From an uncultured Pelagibacteraceae bacterium (GTDB lineage: Bacteria > Pseudomonadota > Alphaproteobacteria > Pelagibacterales > Pelagibacteraceae), in the NCBI GenBank assembly GCA_902579215.1, contig CACHGH010000008.1:1-42212 (forward strand): DNA of 42,212 nucleotides, written 5' to 3'. The notes under the pieces are model-generated. The model ran no database searches. It saw nothing but the letters and a program-made list of their open reading frames with translations, and was not told the DNA's origin. The position numbers and the translations under genes are program-made. This document shows, in pieces, positions 16,119 through 24,477 of this stretch. Position 1 is the first letter of the stretch, and each line of letters opens with the position of its first letter.

Positions 16119-17561
16119 ATGTACGAAAAATTTGGTCAATTTATTGATGGCAAATGGCAACAGTCAGCAGACAAAGGAACTTACGAAGTAATTAATCCAG
16201 CAACAGAGGAAGTAATTGGAAAAGCATCGAAAGCAACACCAAAAGATGTTGATGAAGCATTAAAATCTGCAGAAAAAGGTTTAATAGTTTGGAAAAAAAC
16301 AGCACCTTGGCAAAGATCATATATTTTAAGAAAGATCGCTGACAAAATGAGAGAAAAACAAGATGTGTTAGCAAAATGGATGACATTAGAAGTTGGTAAA
16401 CCTTTTGCTGAAGCTAAAGGTGAAGTTGGTGGGGCAGCAGATATTTTTGAATGGAATGCCGAAGAAACAAAAAGAATTTATGGACAGACTGTAGAGAGTA
16501 GATTTCCAGATACAAGAGTTCATGTTTATTATCAACCAGTAGGTGTTGTTGCTGCTTTATCTCCATGGAACTTTCCATTAGTTTTATCTTCTAGAAAAAT
16601 TTCAACCGCACTTGCTGCAGGATGTTCAGTTATAATTAAACCAGATGTAATAACCCCAGGAACAGTAATGGAGTTAGTTGATATTTGTAGGGAATGTGGA
16701 GTGCCACCTGGTGTAGTTAATTTACTCTCAGGAGATCCACCAAGTATAGCATCACAATTAATTGCATCAGATATAGTAAAGAAAATTTCAATTACTGGTT
16801 CATCAAGAGTAGGTAAATTAATATTAAAGCAAGCTGCTGATAAAGTTCAAAGAGTTACAATGGAATTAAGTGGTCATTCACCTTTTATAGTATTTGATGA
16901 TGCAGATATTAAAAAAGCAGCTGATATGGCAGTAGCCTCTAAGTTTAGAAATAATGGTCAAGTTTGTATTTCTCCTAACAGATTTTATATTCAAGAAAGT
17001 AAAAAAGATGAGTTTGTGAATTTATTTGTCGAAAAAACAAAAAAATTAAAAATAGGAAATGGAATGGATCCAGATGTTCAGCTAGGACCAATTACAACAA
17101 AGAAAAGATTAAACGAGATAGAGGACCTAGTAGAAACTACAAAAAAAGAAGGAGCTAAAGTATTATTAGGTGGAAAAAGACCTTCTGGATTTAATAAAGG
17201 TTATTTTTACGAACCAACAATATTTGATGATGTGAAAGATAATTTTACAATAATGAAAATAGAACCTTTTGGTCCATTGGTACCTATGTTGTCCTTTAAA
17301 TCATTTGATGAAGTAGTAGAAAGAGCTAATAATCATGAATTAGGTCTTGCAAGCTATATATGTACAAACTCTATGGAAAGAGCTCACAAGGCTTCTGAGT
17401 TAATGGAAACTGGTACAGTAGCAGTAAACACGCCAGTAGTTGCGATAGCTGAAGCACCTTTTGGAGGAATTAAACAAGCTGGATATGGAAGAGAGGGTGG
17501 TTCTATGGCAATAAAAGATTATCTAAATGTTAAATATACTCATCTAGGTTTAAAAGGATAA
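16119..17561 (+). CDS. NAD(P)-dependent aldehyde dehydrogenase (succinate-semialdehyde dehydrogenase-like)
   Basis: A 480-residue aldehyde dehydrogenase of normal length. The catalytic nucleophile is Cys283 in NNGQVCISPNR, and the general base is Glu249 in MELSGHSP. The cofactor-binding stretch LSPWNFPLVLSSRKISTALAAG is present near residue 150, and GSSRVG is the nucleotide loop. Overall similarity in motif form is to the succinate-/glutarate-semialdehyde dehydrogenase group, but the true substrate is open. Its stop shares a base with the ATG of a 39-codon gene, and an FAH-family hydrolase and CcdA follow in the same direction. Confidence 0.9.
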   Translation: MYEKFGQFIDGKWQQSADKGTYEVINPATEEVIGKASKATPKDVDEALKSAEKGLIVWKKTAPWQRSYILRKIADKMREKQDVLAKWMTLEVGKPFAEAKGEVGGAADIFEWNAEETKRIYGQTVESRFPDTRVHVYYQPVGVVAALSPWNFPLVLSSRKISTALAAGCSVIIKPDVITPGTVMELVDICRECGVPPGVVNLLSGDPPSIASQLIASDIVKKISITGSSRVGKLILKQAADKVQRVTMELSGHSPFIVFDDADIKKAADMAVASKFRNNGQVCISPNRFYIQESKKDEFVNLFVEKTKKLKIGNGMDPDVQLGPITTKKRLNEIEDLVETTKKEGAKVLLGGKRPSGFNKGYFYEPTIFDDVKDNFTIMKIEPFGPLVPMLSFKSFDEVVERANNHELGLASYICTNSMERAHKASELMETGTVAVNTPVVAIAEAPFGGIKQAGYGREGGSMAIKDYLNVKYTHLGLKG

Positions 17562-17680
17562 TGGCTAAGAAGAAATCAAATAACAATTCCATATCGTCAG
17601 CATTTGCTAGAATAGGAATATTTTACTATTACACATTTTTTTGGGTGTTGATTTTATTATATTTATTTTTCAAAGGTTAA
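17561..17680 (+). CDS. 39-residue single-pass membrane peptide, hypothetical
   Basis: A short frame in the gap between the aldehyde dehydrogenase and the FAH-family gene. It starts with ATG sharing the last A of the upstream stop (TAATG) and ends with TAA 4 bases before the next ATG, so it fits the operon exactly. The peptide has a basic/polar start (MAKKKSNNNS), then from about residue 18 one aromatic-rich membrane segment (FYYYTFFWVLILLYLFF) and a short basic end. This is the expected shape of an inner-membrane small protein with its N-terminus inside. Function unknown; it could accompany CcdA or be an accessory of a membrane complex. Not a recognised family. Confidence 0.6.
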   Translation: MAKKKSNNNSISSAFARIGIFYYYTFFWVLILLYLFFKG

Positions 17681-17684
17681 TTAA

Positions 17685-18527
17685 ATGAAATTTTTAAGAG
17701 TAGGGAACCTGGGAAAAGAAATACCCGCGATTTTAGATAATAAAAATAAAATAAGAGATCTTACATCTATAATTAAAGACTTAACTCCAGATACGATAAA
17801 TTTTAAAATTTTGGAAAAAATTAAGGAAATAAATATAGAAAGTCTGCCAGAAATAAAAAATATAGGGCGTATTGGAGCATGTATTTCAAAACCTGGAAAT
17901 TTTTTTGCAGTTGGTTTAAATTATAGCGAGCATGCAAAAGAAACTGGTGCAGAAACTCCAAAACATCCAGTGCTTTTTAATAAATCAGTTCATTCCATTG
18001 TAGGACCAAATGACGATGTAATTATTCCAAAAAATTCTCAACAGTTAGATCATGAAGTAGAAATAGCTTTCGTTGTAGGTAAAAAAGCTAAATTAGTTTC
18101 AGAAAGCAACGCTCAAGATTATATTTTTGGTTATTGCATATGTAATGATATCAGCGAAAGGCAATGGCAAAAGGAAAAAGGAGGTCAGTGGGTTAAAGGA
18201 AAATCTGGAGATACCTTTGGGCCAATTGGACCTTATTTGGTTACAAGCGATGAAATTAAAAATTTAAACGATATCAATCTTTCTCTTGAAGTTAACGGAA
18301 AAAAACATCAAACAGGAAATACTAGCGATATGATATTTAATTTTAATTTTTTACTTTCACATATTAGTAACTTTATTACACTAATGCCTGGTGATATCGT
18401 TACAACTGGAACACCTCCTGGTGTAGGTATGGGAATGAGTCCTCCTGTTTTTTTAAAAAATGGGGATATAATGAAACTTTCTGTAGATAACTTAGGTGAA
18501 CAAATTACAAAAGTAATAAAAGAATAA
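17685..18527 (+). CDS. Fumarylacetoacetate hydrolase (FAH) family protein
   Basis: A 280-residue enzyme of the FAH superfamily, which cleaves or decarboxylates 2-oxo/acylpyruvate compounds at a Mg/Mn centre. The metal ligands fit Glu124 and Glu126 (LDHEVEIAFVVG) and Asp155 (CNDISERQWQ). FAVGLNYSEHAKETG and KGKSGDTFGPIGPYLV are the usual active-site segments, and TTGTPPGVGMG is near the C-terminus. The N-terminal 60 residues form the small family domain. Together with the upstream aldehyde dehydrogenase it suggests a catabolic operon, perhaps for an aromatic or sugar-acid derived compound, but the substrate is not readable. Confidence 0.88.
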   Translation: MKFLRVGNLGKEIPAILDNKNKIRDLTSIIKDLTPDTINFKILEKIKEINIESLPEIKNIGRIGACISKPGNFFAVGLNYSEHAKETGAETPKHPVLFNKSVHSIVGPNDDVIIPKNSQQLDHEVEIAFVVGKKAKLVSESNAQDYIFGYCICNDISERQWQKEKGGQWVKGKSGDTFGPIGPYLVTSDEIKNLNDINLSLEVNGKKHQTGNTSDMIFNFNFLLSHISNFITLMPGDIVTTGTPPGVGMGMSPPVFLKNGDIMKLSVDNLGEQITKVIKE

Positions 18528-18532
18528 ATATT

Positions 18533-19240
18533 ATGATTGAAATATTTATTGCTTTTGGCGCAGGCTTACTAAGTTTCTTATCTCCTTGTGTTTTACCATT
18601 AATTCCAGGTTATATTTCTTATGTATCAGGCAGTTCGTTAAATGAATTATTAGAAAAAAAGGAAATTAATTTAATTCCAACTATTTTGTTTGTATTTGGA
18701 TTTTCTCTTATATTTATATTTTTTGGTGCTACAGCAACTACAATAGGAAAGTTACTGTTAAAAAATTCAAATGAATTAAGAATAGTTGCTGGTACAGTTA
18801 TAATTATTTTATCTCTTCATATTTTAAAGGTAATTAATATAAAATTTCTCAACTACGAAAAAAGAGTTCACTCTGAAATTAACCAAGGATTTTTTGCACC
18901 TATATTAATCGGAATGGCTTTTGCTTTTGGCTGGACTCCTTGTATCGGTCCAATGCTTGGATCAATTTTAATTTTAGCATCAACCACAGAAAGTATAAGT
19001 CAAGGCGTTATATTGCTATCTTTTTACTCTTTAGGTCTTGGCATTCCTTTTATTTTATCTGGATATTTGATTCAAAAATTTATTTTGATTTCAAAAAATT
19101 TAAAACAAAAAATGAATGTAATAGAAAAAACTGGAGGAACTTTACTTCTTTTAACAGGGTTTTTAATTATTACAGATCAACTTCAAATTTTAGGATTTTA
19201 CCTTCTTGAATATTTACCTTTTTTAGGAAAAATTGGTTAA
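18533..19240 (+). CDS. ccdA: Cytochrome c biogenesis protein CcdA (DsbD-like thiol transporter)
   Basis: A 235-residue membrane protein of the CcdA/short DsbD type with about six helices. It has the two cysteine-proline motifs that carry electrons across the membrane, Cys19 in LSPCVLPLIPGY and Cys137 in GWTPCIGPMLG. CcdA moves reducing power to the periplasm, keeping apocytochrome CxxCH cysteines reduced for heme attachment. That links it in function to the monoheme cytochrome at 14493. It lies 5 bases after the FAH-family gene and converges with a DMT exporter gene with no gap. Confidence 0.9.
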   Translation: MIEIFIAFGAGLLSFLSPCVLPLIPGYISYVSGSSLNELLEKKEINLIPTILFVFGFSLIFIFFGATATTIGKLLLKNSNELRIVAGTVIIILSLHILKVINIKFLNYEKRVHSEINQGFFAPILIGMAFAFGWTPCIGPMLGSILILASTTESISQGVILLSFYSLGLGIPFILSGYLIQKFILISKNLKQKMNVIEKTGGTLLLLTGFLIITDQLQILGFYLLEYLPFLGKIG

Positions 19241-20101
19241 TTATTTTTTTTCAGGTTTATTAAATACTATTAACATTACTCCAATGATGATTATAGCTCC
19301 TCCAATAAATAATTCTTTAGTTGGTTCTTCTCCTAGCAGAAAAATTGCAGCTAAAAGACCAGTAGGAGGTATCCCCATAGTAACTATGGGAAGCACTTTG
19401 TATAAAGGATTATTTTTTAAAACATAATAGAAACAACCATATGTTATGGGCTGCATAATAAATCCTAAATAAATTGCAATCATCCATACTTCAAAAGTTG
19501 CTGCCTTAAAGTAATCAATTGTATTTCCATCAAATACAGCCGAAAGTCCTATTAATATTGGCCCAGAAAACAAACCTAACCAAGCAACAAGTGCAAGCGG
19601 ATGTATTTTTTTACTTAATGGTTTTACCAATACTTGTCCTAAAGCCCAAACAGCAGATCCAATAATTGTTAATGTTACACCAAAAATTTTACCATCTAAA
19701 TTTGGCGAGCCAGTTAAAATATACACTCCAACAAACGCTATACTTATTCCAATTAGACTTCTTACAGTCGGTTTTTCTTTAAGCATAAAATATGCAAAAA
19801 CAACACCAAAAGGAACTTCAGTTTGAACTAGCAATACAGCTGCTGATGCATCTATTAAACTTAAACCTGTGTATGTAATGCTATACTGAAGAGTGTTAGC
19901 TATAAGAGAAGCAAAAAAAATTTTTTTTAGATAACTTTTTGGTATTGGAAACCACCAAATTAGAAGTAGTGCTACAAAAGTAAACCTTAAACCCATCAAT
20001 AAAAAAGGAGGCAGGTACTCCATTGCAGGTTTAGCAATAACAAAGCCAAATCCTAAAAAGATTGGAACTATTGCAGCTATTAAAGAATCACGAAGCGTCA
20101 A
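19241..20101 (-). CDS. EamA/DMT-family membrane transporter
   Basis: A 286-residue ten-helix transporter of the drug/metabolite superfamily, with the internal duplication of EamA domains (first about residues 5-130, second about 145-280). It begins at a TTG whose TTGA overlaps the TGA stop of the upstream dioxygenase gene (20098-20101), so the two are translationally coupled. Substrate unknown; the coupling suggests the precursor or product of the dioxygenase, for example a betaine. It ends in a basic FNKPEKK tail. Confidence 0.85.
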   Translation of the reverse strand: MTLRDSLIAAIVPIFLGFGFVIAKPAMEYLPPFLLMGLRFTFVALLLIWWFPIPKSYLKKIFFASLIANTLQYSITYTGLSLIDASAAVLLVQTEVPFGVVFAYFMLKEKPTVRSLIGISIAFVGVYILTGSPNLDGKIFGVTLTIIGSAVWALGQVLVKPLSKKIHPLALVAWLGLFSGPILIGLSAVFDGNTIDYFKAATFEVWMIAIYLGFIMQPITYGCFYYVLKNNPLYKVLPIVTMGIPPTGLLAAIFLLGEEPTKELFIGGAIIIIGVMLIVFNKPEKK

Positions 20102-21201
20102 AGATTAAATTTTCTTTTTAGATGCCTCAATTTACCCTCAGTACTATCAAAATCTATATAGCAACCTTGTAAAAATCTTTTTCCTTCTTTAGGGTCAAAT
20201 TTAGTTCTACCATGTAAAATTCTATAATTATCCATCATCATAAGATCTTTAGGTTCTAATTTAAATTCTATTCTATACTTTTCTGAATTATACAAATCAG
20301 ATAACTTCTTTCTTGATTTATAATATAAATCAAGTTTATTTTTTTCTAACATTGGAACATAATCTAATCTAGGGCTAAATCTTACTTGTTTAAATTCTTT
20401 ATTTTCATCTAAATGAATTAGTTCTGACCAATCTTCTAAAACAACACTTTTATCAGTAAATTTAAATCTAACTTTAACCTCTGAAAGAATTTTGTAAGCA
20501 TCAGGATCTTCTTTTTTAAGATTTTCTGTAACTGTAAAACCATCAACTAGTGTTGAAAACCCTCCTTTAACTTCATTTTCAATACAATGCAGTAACTGTA
20601 TACAAGGTACTGGATTTCGATAAGGGTTATCCGTATGAGGACTTAGTGGTAAAGTAGTGTAAGCTAAATCATTTGGATCATTTTTAGACTTAACGTCAAA
20701 ATATTCCCCAAAATTTGTTCTTCTTACACTTCCAACCGAATTAGCAAAATCAACAATAAAATTATTTTTTGTAGGTACATTTTTTATAATAACAAAACCA
20801 AATTCGTAAAAAGAAATTAATAAATCATACATTTCTTTTGATTCATGAAAGTTATCATTATATTTAAATTTTTTTACATCTTTTAAAGTTGAGTCCCACA
20901 TTTTTTTAGGAATTGATTTTACAACTGTATCTTTATTTAAAAATTCTATTTCAAGTTTATTAATATTTATTCTGGAATTAACACCATCATTAAAACCTAC
21001 TTCAAGAAAACCATTTTTAATTTGAGCTTTTTCAATAATTATTTTTCTATCCATTATTGACGGATCAAATAATCTTTGTTGAGTACCTTTATCTAAAAAT
21101 TTATCACCATCTACTCTTTCTCTTAACCAAAAAGGATGAATTTCTTGAACTGAATTACCATTATTTAAGAAAACTTTGTTATCATTTAGTTCAATTTTCA
21201 T
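20098..21201 (-). CDS. Gamma-butyrobetaine dioxygenase-like Fe(II)/2-oxoglutarate oxygenase
   Basis: A 367-residue enzyme with the two-part layout of gamma-butyrobetaine/trimethyllysine hydroxylases: an N-terminal DUF971-type domain (residues 1-95, with EIHPFWLRERV) and a TauD-type catalytic domain. Iron ligands are His189, Asp191 (HTDNPYRNP) and His330 (YRILHGRTKF). The family hydroxylates trimethylated amines at an unactivated carbon. SAR11-type bacteria are known to use methylated amines and betaines, which fits. It could act on another betaine rather than make carnitine. It is followed by a coupled DMT transporter gene. Confidence 0.82.
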   Translation of the reverse strand: MKIELNDNKVFLNNGNSVQEIHPFWLRERVDGDKFLDKGTQQRLFDPSIMDRKIIIEKAQIKNGFLEVGFNDGVNSRININKLEIEFLNKDTVVKSIPKKMWDSTLKDVKKFKYNDNFHESKEMYDLLISFYEFGFVIIKNVPTKNNFIVDFANSVGSVRRTNFGEYFDVKSKNDPNDLAYTTLPLSPHTDNPYRNPVPCIQLLHCIENEVKGGFSTLVDGFTVTENLKKEDPDAYKILSEVKVRFKFTDKSVVLEDWSELIHLDENKEFKQVRFSPRLDYVPMLEKNKLDLYYKSRKKLSDLYNSEKYRIEFKLEPKDLMMMDNYRILHGRTKFDPKEGKRFLQGCYIDFDSTEGKLRHLKRKFNL

Positions 21202-21269
21202 AAGTTTTTCAAAGGATTATTTAAAATTTAGCTTTAATCAAGATAAATAAAATAGTATGTGATCAATTA

Positions 21270-22073
21270 ATGACCAAATTAAATTCAAAAAATATGAGAG
21301 TTTTTGCTAGATTTTTAAATAGCTTGGCAAGAGATATGACAAAGTTTTATTATTCCAAGCTTAACAAACCTTTTAAAGTAGATAATAAACTAAGAGGAAA
21401 AGGTTATGATCCTGTCACCTCAGCTGATAGAGCTTTTGAAAAATTTATACGATCGAAAATTCATAAGAAGTTTCCGATGCACACAATTATAGGAGAGGAA
21501 TTTGGTTCAAAAAAAACAAAAAGTGATTTTTCTTGGGTAATTGACCCTATAGATGGAACAAGATCATTTGTAATCGGCAATCCTACTTGGAGTAATTTAA
21601 TTTCCTTAAACTACAAAGGTGAACCCCAATGTGGTTTGGCAAATTTTCCAATGTTAAAGAAGTATTATTTTAATACATCAAAAAAAAATGCTTATGTTGT
21701 TAGCAATGGAAAAAAAAGAAAAATATTAGTAAATAAAAAAGCAACTTTTAAAAATGTTAAAGTATCTGCAGCATTTCATGGGTGGCTTCCATTGCAAAAG
21801 CAAAAAAAAATTCCTAAAATTCTAAAACTTATGCAATTTCCATGCTCTGACGCATTAAGTTATGCCCATCTTTGTGAAGGAAAAATTGATGTGGTCATAC
21901 AATGTCAAAATAAAATATGGGACATACATGCATTGATTCCAATAATTTCAGCTGCAGGGGGCACTGTAACTAATTGGAAAAATCAAGATGCAACTCGTGG
22001 AGGAAATATATTAGTTAGTGCTAATAGATCTATACATAAAAAAATGTTAAAACTTTTAAAGCCTGTGCTTTAA
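21270..22073 (+). CDS. Inositol-monophosphatase-family phosphatase, probable histidinol-phosphatase
   Basis: A 267-residue Mg-dependent phosphatase. The metal site residues are Glu76-Glu77 (IIGEEFG), Asp92 and Asp95 (DPIDGTRSF) and Asp218 (IWDIHALIPIISAAGG). The motif spacing and the SADRAFEKFIR segment resemble the HisN histidinol-phosphatase branch more than classic inositol monophosphatases, but I cannot separate them with certainty. Length is normal. One base separates its stop from the next gene, the broken amidotransferase, so they likely share a transcript. Confidence 0.8.
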   Translation: MTKLNSKNMRVFARFLNSLARDMTKFYYSKLNKPFKVDNKLRGKGYDPVTSADRAFEKFIRSKIHKKFPMHTIIGEEFGSKKTKSDFSWVIDPIDGTRSFVIGNPTWSNLISLNYKGEPQCGLANFPMLKKYYFNTSKKNAYVVSNGKKRKILVNKKATFKNVKVSAAFHGWLPLQKQKKIPKILKLMQFPCSDALSYAHLCEGKIDVVIQCQNKIWDIHALIPIISAAGGTVTNWKNQDATRGGNILVSANRSIHKKMLKLLKPVL

Positions 22074-22074
22074 A

Positions 22075-22798
22075 ATGAACGTTATTATTTTACAACATAT
22101 AAAAGTTGAAGATCCAGGATTTATTAAGGATCTAATGATTCAAGATGGAATAAAATTAACCACTATTGAATTAGATGAGGGACAAAAAATACCCTCTGAT
22201 CTATCAAAATTTGATGCAATGTTCTGTATGGGAGGGCCAATGGATACATGGATGGTAAAAGATTTTCCTTGGCTTGTTGAAGAAAAAAATAAAATAAAAC
22301 AATTTGTTATTGATTTAAAAAAACCATATTTAGGTTTTTGCCTTGGGTGTCAATTATTAGGTGAAGTAGTTGGTGGTAAAGTTGTAAGGTCTAAAAATCC
22401 AGAAATTGGAATGTTAAATATAAATTTTTCATCAAAAAAAAAAAAATGATTTATTATTTTCTTCGTTTCCAGAAAAAATTACTTCTTTACAATGGCATTC
22501 TTACGAAGTTCAAGATCTTGAAAAAAATAATGATATAACTTTAATTGCTTCTTCTCCAGAAACTAAATATCAAATTTTTAAATACCAAAATCATGCTTAT
22601 GGAATTCAATTTCATATTGAGGTAAAAAATACAACAGTTGGTGACTGGGGATGTGTACCTGAATACAAATCTGCATTAGAAAAACAATTAGGTGAAGGTG
22701 CATTAGATAAATTTGAGAAAGACTCTCATAAACATATGCCCAGTATGAACAAATATTCAAAAATTTTATACGAAAACTTCAAAAAACTAGTGGCATAA
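22075..22798 (+). pseudogene. Class I glutamine amidotransferase (GMP-synthase-like), frameshifted at an A13 run
   Basis: The frame from ATG 22075 gives 124 residues with the oxyanion GGP motif (residues 53-55) and nucleophile Cys89 in GFCLGCQLLG, then stops at 22447-22449 right after thirteen As (22434-22446). In the next frame, 22448-22798 continues with the rest of the domain, including the catalytic His-x-Glu in GIQFHIEV and a normal C-terminal region. Removing one A gives an unbroken 240-residue GMP-synthase-like GATase1 protein, the usual size. The second part has no start of its own. The rest looks well conserved, so this is either a very recent break, a sequence error, or a gene read by slippage. 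Confidence 0.85.
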
Positions 22799-22862
22799 TT
22801 CTTCTTTAGTTTCTCCAATTATTAAGTTAAATTTTTACAAAAAAAACAATTAGGAGGGGAAA

Positions 22863-24422
22863 ATGAAACCTAAAAATTTGCTAAAAATTTTGCTGACATT
22901 TTTATTTGTTTTTGCAACCACTCAATCTTTCGCAAAAACTATTAAATGGTCCATGCAAGGAGATAGTTTAACACTTGACCCGCATGCGCAAAACGAAGGT
23001 CCAACTACTCAAGTATCAAGACAAGTTTATGAAGCTTTAGTTACTAGAGGTCTAGACATGTCAATTGGTCCTCAGCTTGCAACAAAATGGAAAGCAGTAG
23101 ATCCAAACACTTGGTACTTTTTTTTAAGAGATGATGTTGAGTTCTCTAATGGACAAAAAATGACATCAGAGGATGTTGTATTTAGTATATTAAGAGCAAA
23201 ACAACCTACATCGGACTTTAAAGAGTACATTAGTACTATTTCATCAGTTAAAGCAATTGATGATTACACAGTACAAATTAAAACTAGTAAACCAAATCCT
23301 ATTCTTTTAAACCAATTATCAAATATATTTGTAATGTCTAAACAATGGTCAACAGATAATTTTGCAATTGTTCCACAGAATTGGGATGCAGGACAAGAAA
23401 CATTTTCTGCAACAAATGCAATGGGAACTGGTCCATTTAAAATTACTTTAAGAGAACCAAATACTAAAACTGTTTTTAAAAAGAATGGTAAATGGTGGGG
23501 TAATGTTGAACACAACATAACTGAGATACAGTTGCTTCCAATTAAAAATGCTGCAACAAGAGTTGCTGCTTTATTATCTGGAGAGATTGATATAGTTACA
23601 GATGCTCCCGTTCAAGACTTAGCTCGTATAAGTTCTTCTGCAGGACATAAAGTTGAAAGTACTCCTCAAATGCGTACTATTTTTCTTGGAATGGACCAAG
23701 CTGCAGATAAGCTTAGAACAGGTAATACTGGAGACAACCCATTTAAGAAAAAAGCTGTAAGACAAGCTCTATACCAAGCAATTGATATAGAGGCTATCAA
23801 GAAAAAAGTTATGAGAGGTTTAAGTGAACCAGCAGGAATTATAACTTTTCCAGGTGTAACAGGTTATACTAAAGCACTTGATAAAAGATTACCTTACGAT
23901 GTTGATGCTGCAAAAAAACTATTAGCTGACGCAGGTTATCCAAATGGTTTTGAAGTAGAACTAAGATGTCCAAATGACAGATATGTAAACGATGAAGCAA
24001 TTTGTACAGCTGTTGTTGGAATGTTAGGAAAAATAGGTGTTAAAGTAAATTTATTTGCTCAAACAAAAAGTAAACACTTTAAAGAACTTAAAGATAATCA
24101 AGGTGATTTTTATATGTTAGGTTGGGGTGTTCCAACTTTAGATAGTCACTACGTATTCCATTATCTATATGAAACTGATGCAAGCTGGAATAAAGTTAAC
24201 TTTAGCGATGCTGATGTTGATGCTGCAATTAGAGTTATGGAAGGTGAAGTTGACCTAGATAAAAGAAATGCTGCAATAGCAAATGCTTGGAAAATTGTAA
24301 GAGATAACATTGCTTATCTACCTTTACACCACCAAGTAATTTCTTGGGCATCAAAAACAAATGTTGATGTTCCTATAAGACCGAATAATGAACCATTATT
24401 CCGTTTTTCTAAGGTAAACTAA
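22863..24422 (+). CDS. ABC transporter periplasmic substrate-binding protein (SBP_bac_5, peptide/opine type)
   Basis: A 519-residue family 5 solute-binding protein. A signal peptide spans about residues 1-24 (hydrophobic core LLTFLFVFATT, cleavage probably after SFA). The mature protein begins with IKWSMQGDSLTLDPHA, the family start, followed by domain-I and domain-II segments such as WYFFLRDDVEFSNGQKMTSEDV. Members bind oligopeptides, dipeptides, opines, nickel or glutathione; the substrate here is open. AGGAGGGG at 22852-22859 is a strong ribosome binding site, expected for an abundant binding protein. Permease and ATPase genes follow after a hairpin. Confidence 0.92.
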   Translation: MKPKNLLKILLTFLFVFATTQSFAKTIKWSMQGDSLTLDPHAQNEGPTTQVSRQVYEALVTRGLDMSIGPQLATKWKAVDPNTWYFFLRDDVEFSNGQKMTSEDVVFSILRAKQPTSDFKEYISTISSVKAIDDYTVQIKTSKPNPILLNQLSNIFVMSKQWSTDNFAIVPQNWDAGQETFSATNAMGTGPFKITLREPNTKTVFKKNGKWWGNVEHNITEIQLLPIKNAATRVAALLSGEIDIVTDAPVQDLARISSSAGHKVESTPQMRTIFLGMDQAADKLRTGNTGDNPFKKKAVRQALYQAIDIEAIKKKVMRGLSEPAGIITFPGVTGYTKALDKRLPYDVDAAKKLLADAGYPNGFEVELRCPNDRYVNDEAICTAVVGMLGKIGVKVNLFAQTKSKHFKELKDNQGDFYMLGWGVPTLDSHYVFHYLYETDASWNKVNFSDADVDAAIRVMEGEVDLDKRNAAIANAWKIVRDNIAYLPLHHQVISWASKTNVDVPIRPNNEPLFRFSKVN

Positions 24423-24432
24423 ATTAATTTTT

Positions 24433-24460
24433 TACAAGCCCTTTTTAAAAAGGGCTTGTA
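24433..24460. terminator. Perfect 28-base palindrome between binding-protein and permease genes
   Basis: TACAAGCCCTTTTT (24433-24446) is followed at once by its exact reverse complement (24447-24460), giving a long hairpin with a short TTAA-centred loop 10 bases after the binding-protein stop codon. There is no long T tract after it. In ABC operons such hairpins stabilise the upstream mRNA or partly end transcription, so that binding protein is made in excess over permease. That is the likely role here. Confidence 0.75.
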
Positions 24461-24477
24461 TTTCAAGTTTTCATAAA

